This document shows, piece by piece, positions 26,521 to 35,955 of a stretch of DNA of 35,955 nt. Source of the stretch: Nemertoderma westbladi (Eukaryota > Xenacoelomorpha > Nemertodermatida > Nemertodermatidae); the NCBI GenBank assembly GCA_032718475.1, contig JAUCBJ010001119.1, positions 1-35,955 on the forward strand, given 5' to 3'. The first letter of the stretch is position 1, and every line of letters starts with the position of its first letter. The notes beneath the pieces were generated by a model. The model was not told where the DNA came from. It did no database searches and worked only from the letters and a program-made list of their open reading frames with translations. Made by a program: the position numbers and the translations under genes.

Positions 26521-27520
26521 AAATAATTCTTCAAATAGACTAGGACTATCTACTTTCTTTTTGAATGTTAGGTGATGGAATTTAAAAATAATAGTTTAAA
26601 GAATATACAACTACATTATATACTATCTTCTTAAAAAAACAATAATTCAAATATATTTTCTCTTAAATATATTATTTTATTTGGCAATTAATAAAGTATG
26701 CCTTACAGGTATCTATCGCTCGTTCCAAAATCACTTATTTAACGGGTGAATGCTACCAGTCCCAGTGACGTCGATAAACTATATCTAGAGATGGGAAGGA
26801 TAATAAATTAATATATTTATTGTACATTAAAGCACTATTCGAACTCAATGCTTGTAATAACAACGCCAAGATAGTGCAGGCACTACTGATATTGCCGAGA
26901 AATAAATGGAGGAAGATACCTTTCTCAATGTGAGTAAGGAACAGAACCGGAATTGGAGGAGATGTCGAACTTGATGACATATGAAGCGGAACAAATTTAC
27001 AGAGCCAATGTATAGCAAGGACCATTTCAGCAAAGTACCTAGGCCGAAATACAGCCGACCAAACCATGCGTGCGTGTAGGAATAACCACCAAGTCAACCG
27101 GTCGGCTTTCTCTCGCCAAACGAGATCCCGTCACAATATATTCTATATTGTTATATATTCAAGTTTTAATTATATATTAACTATTTAATTATATTCCATT
27201 AGTTATTATAAAATAAATACATGTTACTCACTCTCACACGTTCTATCAATCAAAATGGTGGATGATGTTTTCTGCAATTATTTTATAAAAAATGGTTCAT
27301 AATTTCGATTTAAATATCCTACTGTAAATATATTCAAAGTTAATAAAACGTCAATGATTATATTTAATTGGCATTTTAAAGTACCAATACTCTGGATGGA
27401 TAAATCCCACTGGTTGTGCAAGAAAAACTATAATTATATTTTTGACATATAAAATTAATTGTAAATAAATTGAATTTAAGTAGAACTCCACAATACTAAT
27501 CCACTATCGAAAATCTATAA
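26521..27520. other. Unassigned region after the cysteine-rich exon
   Basis: AT-rich. AATAAA at 26690-26695 could end the transcript of the upstream exon. Beyond it no protein, repeat family or RNA gene is recognised. Confidence 0.45.
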
Positions 27521-27523
27521 TTT

Positions 27524-27710
27524 AGTTTTAGTTTGATGCCTGGAGCTGGACTGTATGGTGTGGTGTGGTGTCTGTATGTGATCCTAAAGAAGAGTGAACA
27601 TATATGGTTGAGCGACTAGTTTTAGTTTTATGCCTGGAGCTGGACTGTATGGTGTGGTGTGGTGTCTGTATGTGTTCCTAAACAGTGAACATATATGATT
27701 GAGCGACTAG
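27524..27710. repeat. 94-bp tandem duplication
   Basis: Two copies, offset 94 bases, of a block containing ATGCCTGGAGCTGGACTGTA, GGTGTGGTGTGGTGTCTGTA and GAACATATATG(G/A)TTGAGCGACTAG. It lies upstream of the BEL/Pao remnant and might be part of its 5' LTR or leader, since TGGTGACCTATG at 27766 resembles a BEL-type primer binding site, but no matching 3' LTR copy is present to prove it. Confidence 0.75.
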
Positions 27711-27845
27711 TTTTGGTTAGGTTAGGTTTATGTTCTTCTAGCATTGTATGTATCAGTAGCTTAGCTGGTGACCTATGATTCTAACATTGAACATTGAACA
27801 TTTATTTAATAATGGCGAATCAGGAGTTTAAAATATAAATAAAAA

Positions 27846-29981
27846 ATGCGTGTTTGTGTTTCTCATGGAGAGTTACATGCATTCGGGGATGCATCTAAAA
27901 AGGCATATGCAGCATGTATTTACTTGTGTCTGCGGAAATCAAATCAAACCCCCCAATCTACACTAGTGGTTGCAAAGTCTCGAGTCGCACCTTTGATGGA
28001 ACAATCTTTATCGAAGTCTTCATCTAAGCCCCCATCAATGCCCCGTCTAGAACTATTGGCTGCAGTTTTGGCAGCTCGCTTGCTGAACACAGTTCTTGAT
28101 TCTTTGCTACCACTCAAACTCACGCCTAAGTTTTTGTTGGTCTGACTCTCAAAATGTAATTTGTTGGATTCGCAATACAACCAAGGAGTTCAAACCATTT
28201 ATCGAAAATAAGGTCCGCGAAAACCGATCCTTAACTCAACCAAATATTTGGAATCATCTTCCTGGAACTAGTAATCCAGCAGATGTGGCAACTCGTCCAA
28301 TTTCACACGAAAAATTTTGTGATTGTAGTATGTGGTGGTATGGCCCATCATGGATACTAAACCCAGCTTCTGAATGGCCTTCCACTAAAAAGATAGAAAT
28401 ACAAGAACAACATCTACTTCAAACAACATTAGTTGTTGCAACAAACGACATTATAGAACCAACAAAACCATCAATTAATTCAGTGATAAATTCAGAGAAG
28501 TTCAACTCTTACATGAAACTACTTCGCTGTACATGCTATGTAATTCGATTCATTAATAATTTGAAGTCAAAGGTTAAAGGTAATACTAAAGAAACATATG
28601 GCCCAATAACCACATCTGAAATTCGATCATCCGAGAAACTTTGGATTCGAGAAACTCAATCTATCGAATTTAAGACTGAACTAATCTACATGAAATCAAA
28701 GGAAGGGAAATGTCCATCTCTTCTAAATAGTCTAAAGTTATTCTTGGATAAAGATGATATTCTGCGGTATAAAACTCGTCTTCAAAATGCTCAATTGAAA
28801 TATGATCAGATATTTCCTATTATTTTGCCCAAAAATTCACACCTTAGCTCACTAATCATCAGTGATGCTCACAATCAAGTTATTCATGGTGGTGTTCAAG
28901 ATACTCTAATACAACTACGGACACGTTTCTGGATACCAAAGGGTAGACAACGTGTTAAGTCAATTTTGCTTCGCTGCGTACAATGTAGAAGGATACAAGG
29001 ATAACCTTACAGACTACCTCAAGCTCCACCCCTGCCTCCATTTCGTGTTGATCAGTTCTATCCATTCGCCAATGTTGGAATTGACATGGCTGGTCCACTT
29101 TATGCAAAGTCAGAAGTGTCTACTGACAGTATGTTGAAGGTTTTTACATTTGCCTTTATACATGCCCCAGCACAAGAGCAATTCATCTGGATTTACTTAA
29201 CGATCTCACAAGTAAAACATTCATAAATTCGTTGAGGCAATTCATAGCTCGAAGAGGAGTCCCAATTCGCATCTTGTCTGACAATGGTGCCACGTTTAAA
29301 AGAGCATCCCGAGAATTTAAGAAACTCTATAAACAAATCGTGAAATCACCTGAAGTCATAACATATTGTTGCCAAAATAGAATAACTTGGCAATTTAATG
29401 TGGCTTTAGCCCCATGGTGGGGAGGCCTGTGGGAAAGGCAAGTTCAGTCAACTAAGAAATGTCTCCGCAAAGTCATTGGACGTGCCATATTGTCATCTGA
29501 TGCTCTGAGAACAATCCTCGTAGAAGTCGAAGGAGTTCTCAATTCAAGACCACTTACCTATGTCGACACTGAAGATAACGTTGACATATTAACTCCAAAT
29601 CATCTTCTTTGTGGCCGTCGCCTAGGTTCATTACCTGATGAGACTGAAGTATCTGAACAATTGAGTGCAACTCAAAACAGTCTTAGACAATCTTACAAAC
29701 TACGGAAGAGTCTGATAGCTCAATTTTGGAAATCTTGGTTAGATGACTATCTTTGTTTCATGAAAAGTCAACATTGGACTAACACTAAAGACCACAAATC
29801 CAATATCAAGATTGGAGATATTGTGATTATACATCAAGCTCATAAACCTCGTGCTTTCTGGAAGTTTGGTCGGATAGCAAAAATTATCCATGGCCGAGAT
29901 GAGCGTGTCCGTGCAGCTGATGTCACAGTAGGTCGAAAACCATATTATACAGCGACCAATAAGTTTACTATATCCACTTGA
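27846..29981 (+). pseudogene. BEL/Pao Pol remnant: RNase H, integrase, DUF5641
   Basis: The coding remnant starts abruptly inside the RNase H-like region (ELHAFGDASKKAYAACIYL, VAKSRVAPL, MPRLELLAAVLAARLLNTV), typical of Pao/BEL Pol; gag, protease and reverse transcriptase are absent. One extra T in a T run near 28130 shifts the frame; it resumes as CWSDSQNVICWI, GTSNPADVATRP and the integrase zinc-binding part (AHNQVIHGG…CVQCRRIQG). Then a nonsense TAA (29002-29004), the integrase core start GIDMAGPLY, another frameshift near 29150-29162, and the rest: RAIHLDLLNDLTSKTF, LSDNGATF, APWWGGLWERQVQ (catalytic Asp, Asp, Glu all present) and a DUF5641-type C-terminus (IGDIVIIHQ…FWKFGRI) to the stop at 29981. 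Inactive. Separate stretches beginning at 28096 and 29232 have no ATG and are only continuations. Confidence 0.9.
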
Positions 29982-30275
29982 AGTTTAATCATAAAATACA
30001 GGTGGATTAGTACTAAAAATGTTGAACTCAGAACCAAATGCACTACCTACTTAGACATGTTTGTTATTAATATTGATTGATATATTTAATAGTTTATACA
30101 GTATAATTATAGAATACCATTACATAGTGGAATATAATTATTTTTTGCATATTATCAAACTCATGTATGAATATTACATATTCATGGTGGGGAGATGTTG
30201 GAGATTTATATTAGCTTTTATAAATATTCTTCCCATACTTTTTCGAAACATTATATTATCATGATTATTAGTTGG
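29982..30275 (+). mobile_element. 3' non-coding end of the BEL/Pao element with possible LTR start
   Basis: After the pol stop comes an AT-rich stretch, then a purine-rich GTGGGGAGA (30187-30195) directly followed by TGTTGGAGAT at 30196. That arrangement looks like a polypurine tract and LTR start. Only about 80 bases of the putative LTR remain before RTE-like copy 2 begins at 30276. No 5' LTR partner was found, so this is tentative. Confidence 0.4.
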
Positions 30276-33200
30276 CTACTACTAGGTTCGGCATGCTGCA
30301 TTGCAGCTGCATTATTAAGAATGCTGTGCCGGCTTGTCAACAAAATTGCACCGCCACAACTCCCTATCACCCATGACATTTGCTAGATCATCCGCATCTT
30401 CAAGGCCAGTGTCCTTTAAGATGCGTCTCAAGAAAGTCATGGGCTGTCCACCATGCTTATTCACTCCATGAGGCTGCCAAAGTACAAGATTATGCACTGG
30501 CTGGTCCTCACGGCGAAAGCAAAGTCCTGCAAAGCGGAGGCGATTTTGTTCTAGAGTCAAGCTTGGGGGAACCAATGAGACACCTCCAATGTTATATAGT
30601 GTCGGGTTGGAGATGTGTGCATTGTACTTGACACAATGAACCCGGCGTAGCATTCTTGTGAATGTGCCATCCAGAGATTTGGTGTCCTCAGCAGTTAGAG
30701 CCCAGCATGGACTCCCGTAGAGGAGTACTGGAACTACTGCTGCTCTAAATAATTGGACCTTAAGTTTCCGATTAATTCTCGGTGACTTCCAAATCATGGA
30801 AAGCCTATTCAAGGCTGCCCATGCCTTTCCCTTACGTATTCAAGGTCCTCACCTGACTTCCGGATCCATGATCCCAGGAAACAGAAGTCGTCCACATGCT
30901 CAAGCATACCATCCTTTTAGCTTATACTCATCCGATCAGAGACTTGCTAAGGACATTCAAAGTTAACTGTCAAAATTTTGGTCTTTCTGGAGTTAATAAA
31001 AAGACCAACACTAGAAGCAGCATGTTCTAATGAGCTGAGGAGCCGTTGGGCTCCCTCTAATGATTCTGAGAGTACTCCTAAGTCATCATCAAAGTCTAGA
31101 TCAGTTAGGTACTCGGCAGGATTTCCTCGACTTCTGGAGCCAGTAGGTGGAGATATCATCACCCCATCATCATTATGATGATCTAAGGACATGCATAGAA
31201 CATAGTCAATCACAATAATGAACAAGAATGATGCAAGTGTGTCTCCTTGGAGGACGCCCCATAACACTTCAAATGGTTCTGTGTCAACGTCAACAGTAGA
31301 CACAAATGTTGTCGAACCATCGTATACTGATCTTATTGCTGCAATAATTTCAACAGGAATCCCATATAATGAAAGTATGCTGAACATACGTGAGCGAGAG
31401 ACTGAATCAAAGGCCTTGAAGAAGTCAACAAAGATAACAGCCAGATAGATGCCTGTCTTTCTTTTTTGATAATTCTTCAATTATCCTTCTAAGTGCCAAA
31501 ATGGGCTCCATGGTCCCACGACCTTTACGGAACCCATTCTGATTTCCACGGAGCAGTCTCTCAATGGGATCCCTGATGAGATTTAATAGAATCCTATTGT
31601 ATAGCTTTGCAGCCATCGAGATCAATGAGATTCCCCGAAAAGAACCATAGAGTGTTAGGTTGCCCTTCTTGGGAACTGGCACCAACTTATTTGTTTTCAT
31701 TTCTTGTGGGACTCTTGTTGTTCGGTACATGTCTACTATGATGGGATAGATGAGCTCAGGGGGAACACCATCTACTCCACTGGCACGATTGGTCTTAATG
31801 TACTTTGCAGCAGCCTTCACTTCTGCAAAGGAGATATCGCCAATGGGAATATCTGGGAGTACAGACTCAGACACTTTTACTTCTATAAAGTTATCAGGCA
31901 ATACCCTGTCATTATTGAGGAGCTTTTCAAGGTGGGCTTTCCAACCATTGAGTCGATTGGCTGGTGATTCAGCCTTAACCGTGGTGGTTGGTTGGCTTTT
32001 CCGCCCAGTAAGCGAATTGATCGATTTCCATGCCTGGGATGATTGCCTGCTGTCGTCAGCATCATTGATGCCATCAACCTGTTGGTTTATTAGCTCATGT
32101 AGATTAACAGAGTACTGCCTGTTCAGGGACCTAGATGCAGCCTTAACTGCATTCTTGGCCGCTGTAGTCTGTTTGAGTCGGGACTCTTTCTGCGCCTTAT
32201 GAAGGTTATTTCGGCACTTCTGAATTTTGTTGTCAGTCCAGGGGGCCCTTTTCCTGTTTCGAGGGTATACAGGAACTGTTTCTGCAGCTGCTGACTTAAC
32301 TGCTTCTGTAAAGGCAGTATAGCCCTCACAGTGATCTGCCGCCTCAGAGGCAAGAGCCTCATACCTGTTGCTCAGCTGTAGTGTGAAGCTGGATCTCACA
32401 CTTGGCTGTTGCAACAGAGAGGACCAGTCATGCCGCGGCAAGGCAGATTTCGTTGTTCTGCTAGCACGCAGACTAAGTCTTACCTTGGCCACAATAAGGC
32501 GGTGATCACTGGAGAAGGGTCGAAGTGTAAATGCATTACAGTCTTGTATAGAGCTCCTGTATTTCCTACGAAACAGAATATGGTCTATCTGGGACTTGTG
32601 ACCACTGGGTCCACTATGAGTCCATAGCTTTCCAGTTCGCTTCTTGAACTGGGTTCCAGCCGAAAACAATCCATTTCCAGAGATAAAATCCTGAAGATGG
32701 ACAGAATTTCGGTTAACACTATTGCTATAGACCCAGGGCGATGTAGGTGATTGATGCAGACTTGCATTAAAGTCTCCCAGGAATGTTAAGAATGCATGCT
32801 GATGCACTCCATCAGTAGCTGCTTGTAGATTGTGGTATAAATTTTCCACCTCCTCTACAGGGGCAACACTAGTTGGAGAGTAGCACACGATCAGAACCAC
32901 CTTAGGAAACTTCTTAGCCAGTCTTCCAGAACATGAGAAGTGGCAACGGATGATGCGGTTAGAGATTTGGTCTATTTTGTCCACTGCTGCATGTGCAGTT
33001 GGATTCATCAATAGACCAATTCCACCATTGCCACCATCATCTGCTGACGCGAGGGCGAGTCGCCAACCGCCCCCCATGTCCTTAATCACAACCTCATCAG
33101 TCTGTCCAGTCTGCATTCGGTGCTCTTGAACACCCACTGCGCTAAGAGATAGCTTATCTGCCAAGGCAGTCAGCTCACCTTGTCGCATTGGGGACCCGAG

Positions 33201-34003
33201 TGTTAGGGTGTTTACTGAGGCTAGTCTAGTGACTTGCCTCAGATTCACCAATGGCTTTGTTGGTCGGGGTGGAACATGAGAGTAGCCTCCAACTCCAGAA
33301 TCCCTCTCCCCATCACAATCTGGCCTCCCTGGTGACCCAGGGTTTGAGCCAGAAAGGTCATCAGGAAAGGGACTCAAAGAATTGTTGGCTGCTCTCTCTC
33401 CAGTAGGGGGTGAGACAGGCAGCCGGTCAGGAGTTAACTGACGCCTGTGAGGCCGATTGTGTCCGGTAATTCCACTGGCCTCTAGTGGCCGGACCTCCGC
33501 ATTGCTAATGTAATCCATAGTGGGGGTTGGGGGGTGCTTTTTTGCCGAGTCAGCTCTCGGGGCAAATACCACACCCTGGTTTGCCATTCCACAGGGTGGG
33601 TGTCGCAATGGAGTCAGATATGAGGCCCATCACCCATATCTACTCTGGCGCACATGACCCACCATTGGCTGTTGCAGCTCATCTGCTGGGTCATGCCCTG
33701 TACCCTTGCTGCCAGGTGCAGGTCGCAGTGAAGTGCTCTCAGAGTGGACATGAGAACACCTCTACTCCTGACCAGCCATTGGTAGATCACCATCTGCCTG
33801 GTCAGGCCATATACCCCTGCAGCCAAGTATATGGGTCCTTAATCCAGGACCAAGGGCGTCCTTATCCCAGAACGAAGGGGGTCCTAGTTACAGGACCAGA
33901 TTTGCCCTAGTAAGAGGGTCTATGCAGCTACAGGTGGCACCTCCTTTATGCTGCATGGAGGTGGCAAGTTTTCTTGATCAATGACCTAGAATACCTGACC
34001 TGA
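30276..34003 (-). mobile_element. RTE/RTE-X-like non-LTR retrotransposon, copy 2 (near full length)
   Basis: Minus-strand copy of the LINE at 4048-7810. The 5' end (at 34003) matches from the TCAGGTCAGG start; the 3' end has a short TAG tail (30276-30286). It lies about 22 kb from copy 1 in inverted orientation, so the two form a long inverted pair. No target duplication was found: the bases next to the tail and next to the 5' end differ, so the insertion involved a deletion or later rearrangement. It disrupts the BEL/Pao 3' end. Confidence 0.9.
30315..33587 (-). pseudogene. RTE-like copy 2, EN-RT ORF (several lesions)
   Basis: ATG at 33587 (MANQGVVF). The first 720 codons are open and join endonuclease and the start of reverse transcriptase in one frame, showing that the family encodes a single EN-RT protein of about 1100 residues. 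Endonuclease motifs GVQEHRM, FLGDFNAS, SQIDHILF and SSDHRLI are intact. Lesions relative to copy 1: a 27-base in-frame deletion near 31751; a 4-base insertion (duplicated AGAT) at about 31443-31450 that shifts frame before FVDFFKAFDS; the polymerase motif reads FDDD instead of FADD; CAG to TAG (30947-30949); TCA to TAA (30917-30919); and a one-base deletion near 30841. The C-terminal 165 codons to 30315 are otherwise open. Not functional. Confidence 0.9.
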
Positions 34004-34431
34004 CAGCAGACCTGCCCACAACGCATAAAGAACCCACATCATTTCACCCGCGCCCATTTAGACCATGATTCGAAAGCCTGAGACAGCCCATGCCAGAGGT
34101 AAGACTTTGCTCGATGCCTTTACCCGCCGTAAGACTGTTGATCAGGGTGAAGTGTGACGACGTCCTTGGATGCCGCAAAGTTTGGGAGTTAAATATTTTG
34201 GATCCAGACAGAAACCCCACGGTTGACCTGCATCATCACAGGTGCGAGCTGGTGCTGTTTTCTAGTACTTCACTTGGTGCAAACAGCACACTCTAGAATT
34301 TGGTGACTTTACCATACTAGCGATTCAGTACCGGTTAGCCCTGTAGGCTTTGCTGTCAACTGATCTGTTTGGGTTTGACGTATTTACTCAGGCATAGGGC
34401 AGCTTTTCATGCTAACGGCACACTATTTGGG
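34004..34431. other. Unassigned 428-bp spacer between two oppositely oriented RTE-like copies
   Basis: Higher GC than the surroundings and not present in RTE-like copies 1 or 2. One 68-codon open frame (34090-34296) has no recognisable domain. A GATTCGAAAGC string at 34067-34077 resembles a polymerase III B box, but no A box or tRNA fold was found. It could be a fragment of another repeat captured between the LINE copies. Confidence 0.4.
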
Positions 34432-35085
34432 CTTAAGGTAAAAGATAGTATGCTTGAGAATGTGGATGACTTCTGTTACCTGGGATCATGGATCCAGAAG
34501 TCGGGTGAGGATCTTTGAATACGTAAGGGAAAGGCATGGGCAGCCTTGAATAGGCTTTCCAGGATTTGGAAGTCAACGAGAATTAATCAGAAACTTAAGG
34601 TCCGATTATTTAGAGCAGCAGTAGTTCCAGTTATCCTCTATGGGAGTCCATGCTGGGCTCTAACTGCTGAGGACACCAAATCTCTGGATGGCACATTCAC
34701 AAGAATGCTACGCCGGGTTCATTGTGTCAAGTACAATGCACACATCTCCAACCAGACACTATATAACATTGGAGGTGTCTCATTGTTTCCCCCAAGCTTG
34801 ACACTAGAATAAAATCGCCTCCGCTTTGCAGGACATTGCTTTCGCTGTGAGGACCAGCCAGAGCATAATCTTGTACTTTGGCAGCCTCATGGAGTGAATA
34901 AGCATGGTGGACAGCCCATGACTTTATTGAGACGCATCTTAAAGGACACTGGCCTTGAAGATGCGGATGATCTAGCAAATGTCATGGGTGATAGGGAGTT
35001 GTGGCGGTGCAATTTTGTCGATAAGCCGGCACAGCATTCTTAAAAATGCAGCTGCAATGCAGCATACCGATCCTAGCAGTAGTAG
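34432..35085 (+). mobile_element. RTE-like copy 3 (5'-truncated)
   Basis: Matches the last 650 bases of copy 1 (from about 7150), including the 3' end GCAGCTGCAATGCAGCAT and a short TAG tail (CAGTAGTAG). 5' truncation is normal for LINEs. No target duplication was identified. Confidence 0.9.
34438..35043 (+). pseudogene. RTE-like copy 3, RT C-terminal fragment
   Basis: Encodes only the region after the catalytic core, from MLENVDDFCYLGSWI to the final QHS. Two nonsense changes, CGA to TGA (34516-34518) and CAA to TAA (34810-34812), are both C-to-T transitions, the first in a CpG, consistent with old methylated repeat decay. Not functional. Confidence 0.85.
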
Positions 35086-35955
35086 ACTTAAGGGCGATTA
35101 CTAACACCCTACCACGCCCTTGCCACGTACTGCTAGGTATTTGCTGCATACCACCGCGGCAACATAATTCTAGAATAAAAATTACATACCAGATCAGCTA
35201 GTGTTAGGGGAACAAATTAACACCCTATTCTCTATTTCACAATCAGAGTCTGGTATCAGGTGCCAATTACGGGCATAGTTATTAACACCATACTTGCCCG
35301 ATCGAGTTGTGAATATAGGAGGAGAGAGCCCCTTTGGCGTCAGTTTGTAAGTATTGCGCCTACGGAGAGTGACTAGCTTATTCTAGTAGCTAGCGCCTGG
35401 TATTATTATTTTGTCACCAATACCTAGCGAGAGTCACGTCAACAAACATTTCGCTTTACTGTAACACACACACACACGCGCGCGTCTTGAGATAGCTATT
35501 CTACTGATTACCCCTTTACTGATACCCCCTTTTGACTGCTTTTCTGGATCGGCAGTATTGTTTTACGCTAGTGTTCGTCAACCCACTGGCTCGTTATACC
35601 CATATAAATCACACAACGGCAATACTACAGTAGTTTAGGTCCATTAGCGGTAGTTAGGATTCGCTACGCCGTTGCTTAATCCTCATTACTTGAAGACTTG
35701 ACCGCAAAACCAAATAATATAAATGCTATCATGTCCTGCAGAGTTTAATAAATTTTTTAATCATAAAAGTTCCATATTGAAATGAAAATGTTAAATAACG
35801 AGACGCGGGAACTAAAGACTGGAACTTTGTACCTTTGAAGTTTGAAGAAAGTAATGATTCATTAACATCAGCAGGAACTAATGAAGCTGAACATGACTTC
35901 CTGGCCTGTTTGATGTATTACATATAGTAACACAGCACAGCTACGCAGGCACTAA
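35086..35955. other. Unassigned right end of window
   Basis: No protein or RNA gene recognised. It contains two copies of a 28-29 base motif GGGC…TAACACC…GCCC (35092-35119 and 35271-35299), a third partial TTAACACCCTATTC near 35218, and a short (AC)n(GC)n microsatellite at 35464-35485. Confidence 0.5.

Noticed and set aside
27221-27790. A 5' LTR for the BEL/Pao remnant
   Set aside because: The putative 3' LTR start TGTTGGAGAT is not found upstream, so no LTR pair can be shown.
30256-34023. Target duplication for RTE-like copy 2
   Set aside because: Bases beside the tail (…TTAGTTGG) and beside the 5' end (CAGCAGACCT…) share nothing.
34004-34431. Possible tRNA-derived SINE or snRNA gene
   Set aside because: Only a weak B-box-like string; no A box, cloverleaf or snRNA consensus could be found.
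1-35955. Bacterial-type features such as CRISPR, operons or rRNA
   Set aside because: Tandem arrays lack the repeat-spacer pattern of CRISPR (units are contiguous), and all recognised genes are eukaryotic transposon or secreted-protein types.

Overview
The window is eukaryotic and dominated by transposable elements. It most likely comes from an invertebrate animal, probably aquatic, but the sequence does not fix the species. The basis is AT-rich DNA with canonical GT/AG splice signals, several families of animal retroelements (CR1 with PHD finger and 2A-like motif, an RTE/RTE-X-like LINE, Ty1/copia, BEL/Pao), TTAA-target transposons, minisatellites and satellites. There are no bacterial operons, CRISPR arrays, rRNA genes or convincing tRNA genes.

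Layout. 1-2256: non-coding, nothing recognised. 2257-2365: a signal-peptide exon ending at a GTAAGT donor. 2453-7865: a TTAA-flanked non-autonomous transposon (P1) carrying a nested full-length RTE-like LINE (copy 1, 4048-7810, with a 20-22 bp target duplication). 8003-13650: an 83/84-bp satellite split by a CR1 LINE (9309-13325, minus strand) that has a 2A-like motif, PHD finger, endonuclease and reverse transcriptase. 13655-15690: a 22-bp minisatellite split by a decayed reverse-transcriptase fragment. 16690-17581: microsatellites and a MITE-like element. 17758-23465: a 62/50-bp satellite split by a complete Ty1/copia element (18016-22737, minus strand) with identical 312-bp LTRs, a 5-bp target duplication and an unbroken 1333-codon gag-pol. 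23706-24221: a MITE with about 80-bp inverted repeats. 24272-24343: a small RTE-like remnant. 24752-26520: a cysteine-rich exon, probably the C-terminal exon of a Ly6/uPAR (three-finger) protein, interrupted by a second TTAA transposon (P2, 24899-26458). 27846-30275: a decayed BEL/Pao remnant. 30276-34003: RTE-like copy 2 (minus strand). 34432-35085: RTE-like copy 3. The remainder is unassigned.

Reading. The only plausible host-gene material is the signal-peptide exon at 2257 and the cysteine-rich exon at 24752-26520. They may be first and last exons of one Ly6-like gene whose 22-kb intron filled with nested elements, or two separate relics; their phases do not join directly, so a middle exon or decay has to be invoked. 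The nesting gives relative ages: P1 predates RTE-like copy 1, the satellites predate the CR1 and copia insertions, and copia is the youngest datable event. Three different tandem arrays are each interrupted by a retroelement. The least ordinary items are the exon whose open frame continues across the TTAA transposon, the pair of TTAA elements with shared CCCTATTA ends and internal arrays of about 160 bp, and the CR1 2A-like motif whose last proline has become leucine by a CpG-type change.
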